Assembly (NCBI GenBank): GCA_964577175.1
Contig: CAZNYC010000071.1
Location: 1-21,043, forward strand
DNA length: 21,043 bases
Source: BS750m-G62 sp964577175
GTDB taxonomy: Bacteria > Planctomycetota > Phycisphaerae > FEN-1346
Direction of reading: 5' to 3'
The notes below the pieces were generated by a model. The model was not told the origin of the DNA. It saw nothing but the letters and a program-made list of their open reading frames with translations, and searched no databases. The position numbers and the translations under genes were made by a program. Within the stretch, counting starts at the first letter, position 1. The number at the start of each line of letters is the position of its first letter. Below, piece after piece: positions 13,551-20,573 of the stretch.

Positions 13551-15008
13551 ATGCTCTGCGTCAGCCTCATGCCGGAGACGACCGACGGAGCCCTGGCGGC
13601 CCTGGCGCGTGTGGCCGGGCGGGCGGATCTGGCCGAGATCCGTCTCGACGCCATGCCGCGGTTCGACCTGGACCGCCTCCTCGCCGCGCCCCCCTGCCCC
13701 GTCATCGTCACGTTCCGCCCCGCCCGCGAGGGCGGCCTGTACGAGGGCCCCGAGGACGAGCGCCTCCGGACGCTTCGCCGCGCGGCCCGGCTCGGCGCCC
13801 GCTACGTCGACGTGGAACACGACGCCCTCGACCGCCTGGGCGACGTGGCGCCCGACCGCGTCATCGTCAGTTACCACAACGTCGACGGCACGCCCGACGA
13901 CCTCGCCGCCGTCCATCGCCGCATGGCCGAAAGCGGCGCCGGCATCGTGAAGGTGGCGGCGACGGCCAACCACATCCTCGACACGGTGCCCGTGCTCCGC
14001 CTGCTGCGCGACGCGACCGTGCCGACGGTCGCCCTCTCCATGGGCGAGCGCGGCGTGCTGACGCGGCTCCTGGCGGGCAAGTTCGGCGCCCCGTTCACCT
14101 ACGCCGCCGACGACACGGGCCCCGAGGCCGCCCCCGGCCAGGTCACCCTCGGCCGCATGCGCGACCTGTACCGGGCGGACCGCATCGGCCCGTCCACGGA
14201 GGTGTACGGCGTGATGGCGGACCCGGTGAGGCACAGCCTGAGCCCGCGGATTCACAACGCGGCCTTCGCCGAGATCGGCTGCGACGCCGCCTACCTGCCC
14301 CTCTGGGTCGAGGGCGATGCGGCCGCGTTCGTCCGGGCGATGCAGGAGTTCGAGGTGGGCGGGTACAGCGTCACCATCCCGCACAAGCAGACGGTGATGG
14401 CGGCGGCGGACGAGATCGAGGCCGTCGCCCGCCGCATCGGCGCCGTCAACACGCTCCAGCGGCGCGAGGACGGCCGCCTCTTCGCCACGAACACGGACTG
14501 GACGGCGGGGCTGGCGGCCATCGAGGCGGTCGTCGGCGAGGGGTGGATCGAGGGCCGGCGGGCGCTACAGATCGGCGCCGGCGGCGTCGGGCGGGCCATG
14601 GCGTTCGGCCTCGTCCAGCGCGGCGCGCGTCTGATGCTGGCGGACCTCGACACCGACCGTGCCGCGGCCCTGGCCGACGAACTCGGGGCCGACACCTGTC
14701 CGCCCGAGGCCATCGCCGACGTGGCGTGCGACCTGCTCCTGAACTGCACGCCCGTCGGCATGCACCCGAAGACCGACGTCTCGCCCGTGCCCCGGCGGAT
14801 GCTCCGCGAGGGGATGGTCGTCTACGACGCCGTCTACAACCCGGCGGAGACGCGGCTGCTTCGGGAAGCCCGCGAGGCCGGCTGCCGGACCGTCGCCGGC
14901 CTGGACCACTTCGTCCGGCAGGCGGTGGAGCAGTTCGAGTTGTGGACGGGGCGGCCGGCGCCGGTGGAGACGATGCGCCAGGTGGTGGTGGACGCGCTGG
15001 GCGGGTAA
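13551..15008 (+). CDS. aroDE: Fused 3-dehydroquinate dehydratase / shikimate 5-dehydrogenase
   Basis: 485 residues carrying steps 3 and 4 of the shikimate pathway on one chain. Residues 1-210 are a type I dehydroquinase: EIRLD 29-33, SYHN with His109, and VKVAAT with Schiff-base Lys134. Residues 217-485 are shikimate dehydrogenase: SLSP 229-232 and IPHK (Lys279) bind shikimate, GAVNT and NTDW (Asn300, Asp316) complete the site, and GAGGVGR (342-348) binds NADPH. Fusion channels dehydroquinate to shikimate and is known from plants, chlamydiae and planctomycetes. The ATG at 13551 has GGAG five bases upstream. All catalytic residues I could place are intact. The TAA stop lies directly against palindromic element C. 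Confidence 0.96.
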   Translation: MLCVSLMPETTDGALAALARVAGRADLAEIRLDAMPRFDLDRLLAAPPCPVIVTFRPAREGGLYEGPEDERLRTLRRAARLGARYVDVEHDALDRLGDVAPDRVIVSYHNVDGTPDDLAAVHRRMAESGAGIVKVAATANHILDTVPVLRLLRDATVPTVALSMGERGVLTRLLAGKFGAPFTYAADDTGPEAAPGQVTLGRMRDLYRADRIGPSTEVYGVMADPVRHSLSPRIHNAAFAEIGCDAAYLPLWVEGDAAAFVRAMQEFEVGGYSVTIPHKQTVMAAADEIEAVARRIGAVNTLQRREDGRLFATNTDWTAGLAAIEAVVGEGWIEGRRALQIGAGGVGRAMAFGLVQRGARLMLADLDTDRAAALADELGADTCPPEAIADVACDLLLNCTPVGMHPKTDVSPVPRRMLREGMVVYDAVYNPAETRLLREAREAGCRTVAGLDHFVRQAVEQFELWTGRPAPVETMRQVVVDALGG

Positions 15009-15167
15009 GCGCCTATCCGAATAACCCCTCGTCGGCCCGAGGCCGAGCGAGGCGGCGGCGGGCAAGGAGGGCGAAGCAGGCAACCCGTCTCTGGGTTGGC
15101 GATGCAGCCCGACGCCACACGCGGCCGCCACAGCCGGCCGAAGCCAGAGGGTTATTCGGATAGGCTC
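15009..15167. mobile_element. MITE-like palindromic element C
   Basis: Terminal inverted repeats of 19 bp with one mismatch: GCGCCTATCCGAATAACCC at 15009-15027, against GAGCCTATCCGAATAACCC read inward from 15167 (15149-15167). A 6-bp stem CAACCC/GGGTTG (15081-15086, 15093-15098) sits almost exactly at the centre. The interior is GC-rich, with no transposase. No target duplication is visible. The terminal repeat begins GAGCCT like that of element A, suggesting related transposases. The left end abuts the aroDE stop codon. Confidence 0.72.
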
Positions 15168-15209
15168 CATGGCATGCGACACCCATATCGGGGCGTCGGG
15201 ATTTTTCGT

Positions 15210-15237
15210 TTGCATTTTGCGAATTCTGTGCTATAGT
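15210..15237 (+). promoter_or_regulatory. Promoter-like site without a recognised gene
   Basis: TTGCAT (15210-15215), 16-bp spacer, TATAGT (15232-15237, five of six bases of the -10 consensus) in a locally AT-rich patch. Transcription would start near 15244 and run toward the 3' end of hepT, antisense to the toxin-antitoxin pair. An unrecognised small gene or RNA may lie behind it. Confidence 0.4.
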
Positions 15238-15466
15238 TCCGTTGGCCGAGGCGACTGAGCCCGAGTCCAAATACCGGGCACGAGGTGAAACAGCCCGGGG
15301 CATCAGGACCTAATCCGGTCCTCCGGAGTGCCTTGCCTCACGTGGGAGAGTCGCCCCGGCTATTTTTCTGCGCCCTTCGCCGTTGCACCCTTCACAAAGA
15401 TATTGAGCGCGGCGGGCAAGGTCCCATCGCCCGCCAAGGAAGAGGGAGTGACGGGCGCCGCGGGGA
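15238..15466. other. Non-coding stretch with small hairpins
   Basis: No gene recognised. It holds stems AGGACC/GGTCCT (15305-15310, 15317-15322), GGCGGGC/GCCCGCC (15411-15417, 15429-15435) and GGGGAT/ATCCCC (15462-15467, 15473-15478). The last overlaps the hepT stop and could end minus-strand transcription, though without a U-run. A plus frame starting GTG at 15285 is open but codes for nothing recognisable. Confidence 0.4.
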
Positions 15467-15811
15467 TCACGAATCCCCCTCGGAAGCGATGTCCTCGAGC
15501 CTGCCGATCAGCGGCGGCAAATCCTGCGTCACCGTTTGCCAAACGACATCGAGGTTGATGTCGAAGTTGGCATGCACGAGCCGGTCCCGCATGCCGGCCA
15601 TTTTGCGCCAAGGCACATCCGTATGGGCCTCACGAAACGCGGGGCTCAGACCGCGTGCGGCCTCACCGATAATCTCCAGCAACCGCGTCAACGAGAGGCT
15701 CAGCGTCACGTCGGCATCAAGGTCCGCCCGCCTGCGCCCGCGGACCAGGTCAGCCGCCTGGCGGGCGGCATCCAGGATATGGTGCACGCGTGCGGCGTCA
15801 GTCGGCGGCAT
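15467..15811 (-). CDS. hepT: HepT-like HEPN toxin (DUF86), lacking tyrosine
   Basis: 114 residues, all-helical HEPN/DUF86 protein. The RNase motif Rx4H is present as R75-D-R-L-V-H80, and IIGEAAR (47-53) plus DINLDVVW (84-91) are family signatures. HepT toxins cleave RNA and are silenced when their MntA partner adds AMP to the tyrosine of the Rx4HxY motif. Here that position is Asn82 (HANF instead of HAYF), and the whole protein contains no tyrosine. The ATG at 15811 overlaps the mntA end by 14 bp, with AGGTG a few bases upstream; an ATG at 15826 would add only five residues. Second gene of the pair. Assignment is firm; whether the toxin is active or how it is controlled is open. Confidence 0.9.
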   Translation of the reverse strand: MPPTDAARVHHILDAARQAADLVRGRRRADLDADVTLSLSLTRLLEIIGEAARGLSPAFREAHTDVPWRKMAGMRDRLVHANFDINLDVVWQTVTQDLPPLIGRLEDIASEGDS

Positions 15812-16106
15812 ACTGCACCTCAGCATGGGTCAGGACGTCATCGCGGAAGTAGCGGCTGAGATCCTCAGGTGTACGGAGATCCACCTTCCGACCGCCCGCC
15901 ATCGCCGACAGTTCCTGTTCCATGTCGTACAGCGCGAAGAAGCCGGGCACGTGGGCGGGCTCGAACTCCACGAGCACGTCGATGTCGCTTTCCGGGCCGA
16001 AGTCCTCCCGCAGCACAGAGCCGAACAGCGACAGCCGGCGAACGTGATGCCGGCGGCAGAAGTCGGCGATCTCGTCCGCCCGGAAAACGGCAGTCGCTTG
16101 CGACAT
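15798..16106 (-). CDS. mntA: MntA-like nucleotidyltransferase antitoxin
   Basis: 102 residues, minimal nucleotidyltransferase. The motif G29-S30-(x10)-D41-x-D43 (SLFGSVLREDFGPESDIDVLVEFEP) is intact, and a third acidic residue, D76 in RKVDL, completes the metal site. MntA proteins act as antitoxins by AMPylating HepT. The ATG at 16106 was chosen because GGAGG lies seven bases upstream; an earlier ATG at 16148 gives a non-homologous Gly-rich extension. First gene of a two-gene operon, overlapping hepT by 14 bp. All catalytic residues survive, in contrast to the missing target tyrosine in its partner. Confidence 0.92.
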   Translation of the reverse strand: MSQATAVFRADEIADFCRRHHVRRLSLFGSVLREDFGPESDIDVLVEFEPAHVPGFFALYDMEQELSAMAGGRKVDLRTPEDLSRYFRDDVLTHAEVQYAAD

Positions 16107-16194
16107 GGCCACACCTCCTCTTCCTCCGCCGATGCCGTGAAACAGCATACCTCAACGCGAAGGCAAGGCAAGCCTCAAGCCGTCTGGGCCACTG

Positions 16195-17634
16195 TCAATC
16201 GTACGTCAGCCACGCCGTAGCGGTGCAGGCGGCGTCGGCCGTCACGCGGACCCAGTGGGCGCCGAAGCCCGGCGGGAACGCGTGGTGCACGTACCCTTCC
16301 GGCGGGACGGTGACCTTTTGGTACGTCTTCCACGTCCCGTTGCCGATGAAGTCGACCTCCACGGTAAAGGTCACGTCGCGGCCGGCCTCGTGGGCGAGGT
16401 GGAGGCACTTCTTGTCGAAACCGGTCATGAGGAACGGGTCGGAGGGGTCGCCGGCCTTGACGTCGGTCTCGCGCCACACGCCGCCGAAACCCTTCGGCTT
16501 GCCGAACCGCCACAGGTCGTCGGTCTTGAGGAAGACGAGGTTGGACTGGGGCTGGCCGGCAAAGAGGTTCCCGCCGCAGGCCGTGGCTTCGTCCCCCGCC
16601 AGGACGGTCAGGCCGCGCCAGGAACAGAAGTCCGGGATCATCCGCAGGTGCGAGGAGACGGGTTTCAGCCCCCACGGCCACCCCTCGTAGGTGAGGCTCG
16701 AGAGTTCGTAGAACATGCCGTGGGCGTGCATGAGGAACCGCTCGGTCTCGACCTCGCGAATCCTCGGCCACTCGGTGAACCAGGCGTGGTCGAAACAGTG
16801 GCTGCCCTTCGGCAGGCGATAGGTGGACCAGTGGCCGCCCGCATAGACCTTGAGGATGGCCGAGGCGGGGTCCCATCCGGTGGCGAAGATGACGCCGCGG
16901 GTGCCCATGACCTCGCAGAACGCCGTCCGCTCCAGGATGGTCCATTTCTTGCCGTCCCATTCGGCGAGGCGGCCGTCGTGCCGCTTGCCGAGCACGTCCT
17001 GCTCGTCGTAGGAGTTGTTGGCGACGACGACGCGTCCCTGCCCCGTGTACCCGCCCTTGAAATGCGCCCGGCCCTGAATGCCGAGGTCCTTCTTGACGTT
17101 GGCGACCTGTTTCGCCTCGAGCGAGTTCACGTCCACCTCGAAGAGCAGGCCCTCCATCGTCAGGAAGTAGACCTTGTTCTTGCGATCCTCCAGGTGCGTC
17201 ATGGTGGCGGTCAGGCGATGGCCCTTGATCGCATCGCACGTGCGGACGCGGCGGTCGGTGTCGATGAAGTGCGGCCCGATGATGCACTGCTTCGACTGCG
17301 GATGAATCATGCGGTTGGCGTAGGTGCCGACGACGCTTTCGGGGCGCTTGATGAACTCGAAATCCGGCGTGATTTCAAAGAGGCCGGTCCCCTCGCCGTG
17401 GATATGCGCCACGTAGGTGACCATCCAGAGTCGGTCGGCCCACGGCATGAGGGCGCCGATGCCCGTCTCGGAGCCGGGCACCTCCGGCACGCTGACGGTC
17501 ATGTGGGGAAAGACGCCGCTGATCTGAAGCGGCGGTTCGGCGGCGGCGGGCGGGGCGGGTTCGGCAGCGTGGGCGGCCGCCGTCACCAGGACGATGCATA
17601 CGACAACGGCGTTAAGCAGCAGCGCACGGGTCAT
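16195..17634 (-). CDS. Secreted protein of unknown function
   Basis: 479 residues. A signal peptide (1-23, hydrophobic core LLLNAVVVCIVLVTAAAHA) should be cleaved at AHA-AE, placing the protein outside the cytoplasm. A Pro/Ala linker leads into a long domain of repeated beta-strand segments (DRLWMVTYVAHIHGEGTGLF, KVYFLTMEGLLFEVD, RGVIFATGWDPASAIL), suggesting a beta-propeller-like fold. A beta-sandwich-like C-terminal part (about 400-479) follows. The family is not recognised and no catalytic motif is evident. The ATG at 17634 has GGAG six bases upstream. The gene stands apart, behind the hairpin repeat 17724-17821. Secretion is well supported; fold is a guess. Confidence 0.85.
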   Translation of the reverse strand: MTRALLLNAVVVCIVLVTAAAHAAEPAPPAAAEPPLQISGVFPHMTVSVPEVPGSETGIGALMPWADRLWMVTYVAHIHGEGTGLFEITPDFEFIKRPESVVGTYANRMIHPQSKQCIIGPHFIDTDRRVRTCDAIKGHRLTATMTHLEDRKNKVYFLTMEGLLFEVDVNSLEAKQVANVKKDLGIQGRAHFKGGYTGQGRVVVANNSYDEQDVLGKRHDGRLAEWDGKKWTILERTAFCEVMGTRGVIFATGWDPASAILKVYAGGHWSTYRLPKGSHCFDHAWFTEWPRIREVETERFLMHAHGMFYELSSLTYEGWPWGLKPVSSHLRMIPDFCSWRGLTVLAGDEATACGGNLFAGQPQSNLVFLKTDDLWRFGKPKGFGGVWRETDVKAGDPSDPFLMTGFDKKCLHLAHEAGRDVTFTVEVDFIGNGTWKTYQKVTVPPEGYVHHAFPPGFGAHWVRVTADAACTATAWLTYD

Positions 17635-17653
17635 GGGCGGCTCCTGGCTTCTT

Positions 17654-17684
17654 GTCCGTGGTCCCTGGTTCGCGGTCCTTTGTC
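17654..17684. repeat. Degenerate heptamer tract
   Basis: Consecutive 7-bp units beginning GT: GTCCGTG, GTCCCTG, GTTCGCG, GTCCTTT, then GTC. The period holds strictly over four units. It lies just upstream of the secreted-protein start codon. Confidence 0.5.
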
Positions 17685-17723
17685 ATTCCGCGTTTACTGT
17701 GACCGGGAAAAACTCTTCATAGT

Positions 17724-17821
17724 TGTCATTCTGAGGAGGCCGTCAGGCCGACGAAGAATCTCGCCTTGTCGCCTTTCGCACGGCGAGATTCTTCGGCCCG
17801 CAAGCGGGCCTCAGAATGACA
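17724..17821. repeat. Large intergenic hairpin, CATTCTGAGG/GAAGAATCTC type
   Basis: Outer arms TGTCATTCTGAGG (17724-17736) and its exact complement (17809-17821), inner arms CGAAGAATCTCGCC (17752-17765) and its exact complement (17782-17795). The 98-bp unit folds as one long hairpin. Repeats with the CATTCTGAG...GAAGAATCTC consensus are widespread in several bacterial phyla, so this is a known-looking class. It lies between two minus-strand genes and may end transcription from the epimerase gene. Confidence 0.8.
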
Positions 17822-17882
17822 GCGTTAAACCACTACCGCCTAAACACGTACGCCGCTTCCGCGGCCGGCTCGGCGACGCGGT

Positions 17883-18338
17883 TCAGCGATCCTCGCGTCC
17901 CCAATCGTAGGGAATCTCGTCGGTGTGGGCCGGCAGGCGATATTCGTCGGGCTGCTCGCGGTCATACACCTCGGTGGGCGTGTTGATGATGATGGCCTCG
18001 CACGTCGAGATGCACTTGAAGCCGTGGTACACGCCCTTGGGGATGCGCAGGCGGATCGGGTTCCACACGCCCAGGAAAAACTCATTCACCTCGCCCCTGG
18101 TGGGCGAATCCTCGCGGGCGTCGTACAGGGCCACCTTCATCATGCCGTAGACGCACGCGAAGTTGTCCGTCTGCTTCTTGTGGTAGTGCCAGGCCTTGAC
18201 GACGCCGGGGTAGGCGGTGGTCAGGTACACCTGGCCGAAGCGTTCGAAGTCGGGCTCGTCGGACCGGAAGATCTCCATCAGACGTCCGCGCTCGTCCGGG
18301 ATGGGCTTGAGGGGGGTGACTCGGACACCATCGATCAT
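17883..18338 (-). CDS. RmlC-like sugar 3,5-epimerase family cupin
   Basis: 151 residues, shorter than the usual 180 or so of dTDP-4-dehydrorhamnose 3,5-epimerase. The cupin hallmarks are present: DERGRLMEIFRSD (15-27), a WHYHKKQTD segment with His51/His53 near the catalytic position, LYDAREDSPT (71-80) and IPKGVYHGF (99-107, His105). The usual C-terminal substrate-capping segment is short, so a nucleotide-sugar epimerase or isomerase of the wider RmlC family, acting in envelope polysaccharide synthesis, is more likely than strict RmlC. The ATG at 18338 has GGGAG about ten bases upstream. Surrounding genes are not sugar genes, so context gives no pathway. Confidence 0.8.
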   Translation of the reverse strand: MIDGVRVTPLKPIPDERGRLMEIFRSDEPDFERFGQVYLTTAYPGVVKAWHYHKKQTDNFACVYGMMKVALYDAREDSPTRGEVNEFFLGVWNPIRLRIPKGVYHGFKCISTCEAIIINTPTEVYDREQPDEYRLPAHTDEIPYDWGREDR

Positions 18339-18390
18339 CCGCAGGGGCTCCCTTCGTGACCGGGGCGGACCTGCCGGCGCCGCGGGGCGA

Positions 18391-19665
18391 TCACCGGCCG
18401 GCCTTCGGCAGGTTCGGCTTCGTAATAACCCTGACGGAGAACGGCCCCTCGCCGGAACCGCGCTCGTAATGGGTCTGGAGCAGGTAGCCGACGTGGTGGT
18501 CGCACCGGATGCGGGGCGGGCCGCCGTCCTCGCCCGGCAGCATCTGGTAACTGGTCTCCACGTTCTTGCGGTCGTCGTTGGGGCACCGGAACAGCAGCGG
18601 GATGCCTTTGGCGTCGTCGTGCTTGAAGGCCAGGCCGGATCTGGACGTCACGCTCCACTCGCCCAGCGAGCCGTCCATCAGCGCCTTGCGGAAGGTGGGC
18701 AGGTCCTTCAGGGCCTCGGGGTGCTTCTTGTGGAAACGGAGCACGAGGAGGGCGAGGACCTCGAGCCGGTCGCGGCAGGGGAGGTTATCAATGGCATCGA
18801 GGCTCCCGACGTACTCCTTCCAGCGTTCCTCGAAGGCGGCGAAGTTCGTCCCGAAGGTCTGCTCCCAGGCGCGGTAGGGTTCCCGCCCCCGCGCGATGTA
18901 GTAGATGAACTGGCTGAACGGGCCGCGGTACCGCTGCCGGTTCGCGAACGCCAGGAAGTGGACCATCGCCCACGCCTGGTCGTACTGGAGGCCGGCGTGC
19001 GACCCGCCCACGTTGACGGCGTTCAACCATTCCATATGGCTCATGCGGAGCATCCGGCCGAGGTGGATGATCTTGTGCTTCCCGATGGCGTCCTTGAGAC
19101 GAAGGATGCGTTCGGGCGGCACTTCGCCGAGTTCCAGTTGCCCCTCCTTGAACCGGCTGTGTTCGTAGAAGACCGCCAACCCCTCGTTCAGCCAGATGGG
19201 GGTTTCCGGCCCGATGAAGTGCATGACGAACTGGTGGGTACCCTCGTGGCGAAGGGTCGAGAAGACGACTTCGAGGTACTCGGGCGGCCCCCAGGCGGCC
19301 AGCAGGTCTTTGCCGTGATTGTAGAGACCCTGGGACCCCATCGCGGCCGGTCCCATTTCCTTCAGGTACCGGCCCTGCCCCGTGAACACCTTGATCTTGA
19401 ACCGGCCGGTGAGTTTGTTGGGCTTGATCTTGCCCATGCGTTTGTAGAGTTCGCGGAAGAGGGCTTCCTGCTGGGCGACGATCAACTGGGCCGCCGCCGG
19501 CTCGTGGTCGGTATGCAACAGGTAGTGCGGCGTCTGGACGGCCCACAGGTCGCCTTCCCTGCGCATCGGCCAGCCGCGCACCCCCGCCCCGGCCGCGGCG
19601 GCCGGCAGGGTCAGGCCGGCAACCGTCAGGAAGAGCAACGGCCCGATGAGTCGTCGGCAACGCAT
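18391..19665 (-). CDS. DUF1570 zinc metallopeptidase, exported
   Basis: 424 residues. A signal peptide (1-26, core PLLFLTVAGLTLPAAAA) suggests secretion. The zinc-peptidase motif HEGTH (140-144) is followed by WLNEGLAVFYE (158-168), whose Glu161 is the expected third zinc ligand, as in gluzincins; together these mark the DUF1570 family seen often in planctomycetes. The C-terminal third has no recognised domain. The ATG at 19665 was chosen over TTG at 19680 because GGGAG lies about six bases upstream of it. It lies 84 bp downstream of the lipoprotein gene on the same strand, so the two may form an envelope-associated pair. Substrate unknown. Confidence 0.85.
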   Translation of the reverse strand: MRCRRLIGPLLFLTVAGLTLPAAAAGAGVRGWPMRREGDLWAVQTPHYLLHTDHEPAAAQLIVAQQEALFRELYKRMGKIKPNKLTGRFKIKVFTGQGRYLKEMGPAAMGSQGLYNHGKDLLAAWGPPEYLEVVFSTLRHEGTHQFVMHFIGPETPIWLNEGLAVFYEHSRFKEGQLELGEVPPERILRLKDAIGKHKIIHLGRMLRMSHMEWLNAVNVGGSHAGLQYDQAWAMVHFLAFANRQRYRGPFSQFIYYIARGREPYRAWEQTFGTNFAAFEERWKEYVGSLDAIDNLPCRDRLEVLALLVLRFHKKHPEALKDLPTFRKALMDGSLGEWSVTSRSGLAFKHDDAKGIPLLFRCPNDDRKNVETSYQMLPGEDGGPPRIRCDHHVGYLLQTHYERGSGEGPFSVRVITKPNLPKAGR

Positions 19666-19749
19666 ACGGTCTCCCCCCAAAGGGTTCGACGTTCGTCAGT
19701 ATGGTACCGGTCCGGCGGGTGGGATTCAAGGGCTGCCGGGGCGGCGGCG

Positions 19750-20316
19750 TCACTTTCCACCGTCGGACGATTCGGGACGGATGATCTTCGGCCCGCCCCG
19801 CTCCTCGCGCCGCCGGCGGAGGTCCTCTTCGATGCGGTTGCGAATTTCCTCCGCCTTCGGGCCCGCCGGCACGATGACCGCGTCCTCGGACGGCTGCGGC
19901 TCGTGGTCGGGCAGGTGGGGTGGGGGTTTCGGGACGAGCCGGGGCGGCATCTTGGCGCGGTACCGCTCGTAGACGACGGCGACGGCGCGGCGGTGACCGC
20001 TCGGCCCGCCCTGCTTGGGCCCGACGACGCGGCGGGTGGCGAGGGCGTAATAGATCCAGCCGCCCCGTTCCTCGCGGGCGACGATCCGGCCGCTGCTGGA
20101 CGACCGCACGTAGTGGGCGTACTCGCGGTCCTCGACAGCGGTGATGCGCGGCACGCCGTCGAGGGCGGGGTCCGGCGCGTCGTCGCCGTAACCGACGGTC
20201 TGCCATTCCGGCACGCCCAGGAACGGGTCGGTCAGCGAGCCGCACCCGCCGGCCGCGAGACTTCCCAGCCCCAGGCAGACGAGCAACAGGATGGAGGCCG
20301 CGGTGCGGCCGGGCAT
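19750..20316 (-). CDS. Putative lipoprotein of unknown function
   Basis: 188 residues. A short signal with a lipobox-like end (SLAAGGC, Cys25) suggests lipid attachment after cleavage. The mature part has a central segment (REYAHYVRSSSSGRIVAREE, GGWIYYALATRRVVG) and a C-terminal Pro-rich then charged Arg/Glu helix (about 130-185). No family is recognised. The ATG at 20316 has GGAGG five bases upstream, which fixes it over the longer open frame up to 20403. The DUF1570 peptidase gene follows after 84 bp, also on the minus strand. No promoter was found between 20317 and 20360. Confidence 0.75.
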   Translation of the reverse strand: MPGRTAASILLLVCLGLGSLAAGGCGSLTDPFLGVPEWQTVGYGDDAPDPALDGVPRITAVEDREYAHYVRSSSSGRIVAREERGGWIYYALATRRVVGPKQGGPSGHRRAVAVVYERYRAKMPPRLVPKPPPHLPDHEPQPSEDAVIVPAGPKAEEIRNRIEEDLRRRREERGGPKIIRPESSDGGK

Positions 20317-20360
20317 GGTATCCTCCGTGCGGGCGGCTCTGGCCACTTCCACGCCCGGGG

Positions 20361-20435
20361 CGGCGGACCGGGAGACCCGCCGCGCACGAAACGGGCGATG
20401 CATGAAGCGCGGTGGTAACGGAGAACCACCGCGCT
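20361..20435. repeat. Broken copy of element B with strong hairpin
   Basis: GGAGACCCGCCGCGCACGA (20371-20389) is the exact complement of 1174-1192 in element B. AAGCGCGGTGG at 20405-20415 also occurs in the other half of B. The second part forms an 11-bp perfect stem (20406-20416 with 20425-20435, loop AACGGAGA). It reads as two rearranged pieces of the same repeat family, lying in the gap between the lipoprotein start and element D. Confidence 0.6.
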
Positions 20436-20460
20436 GCCACCCAAGGCTAAACCGCTCTAG

Positions 20461-20573
20461 AGCGGTTTCCGCAAATCATGTCGTGTATCCGCAATAGGTG
20501 ATTTTCGCGCCCAGGCCGCGCAATCTCTATTGCGATACACACCCCATTCGCGACAGCATATCCGAAAAACGCT
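20461..20573. mobile_element. MITE-like palindromic element D
   Basis: Terminal repeats AGCGGTTTCCG (20461-20471) and, read inward from the other end, AGCGTTTTTCG (20563-20573): nine of 11 bases agree, with weaker pairing further in. An inner repeat, GTGTATCCGCAATAG (20483-20497), pairs with CTATTGCGATACAC (20527-20540) with one bulge. CTAG flanks both ends (20457-20460 and 20574-20577), as a 4-bp target duplication. To the left, AAACCGCT abuts the same CTAG and completes a perfect 20-bp palindrome (20449-20468), as if another copy's end lay there. The right-hand CTAG contains the isomerase stop codon. Confidence 0.72.

Noticed and set aside
12978..14384. 468-codon open frame on the minus strand
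   Set aside because: Opposite rpsT and aroDE; no motifs.
15285..15466. Protein gene starting at GTG 15285 behind the orphan promoter
   Set aside because: The frame continues antisense through hepT and mntA and its composition is not protein-like.
16255..17910. 551-codon open frame on the plus strand
   Set aside because: Shadow of the secreted-protein gene, which has a signal peptide and Shine-Dalgarno; the plus frame has neither and crosses the hairpin repeat.
18217..20418. 733-codon open frame on the plus strand
   Set aside because: Antisense to the epimerase, DUF1570 and lipoprotein genes; long frames opposite GC-rich genes are expected, and the protein is low-complexity Arg/Gly/Pro/Val-rich without family motifs.
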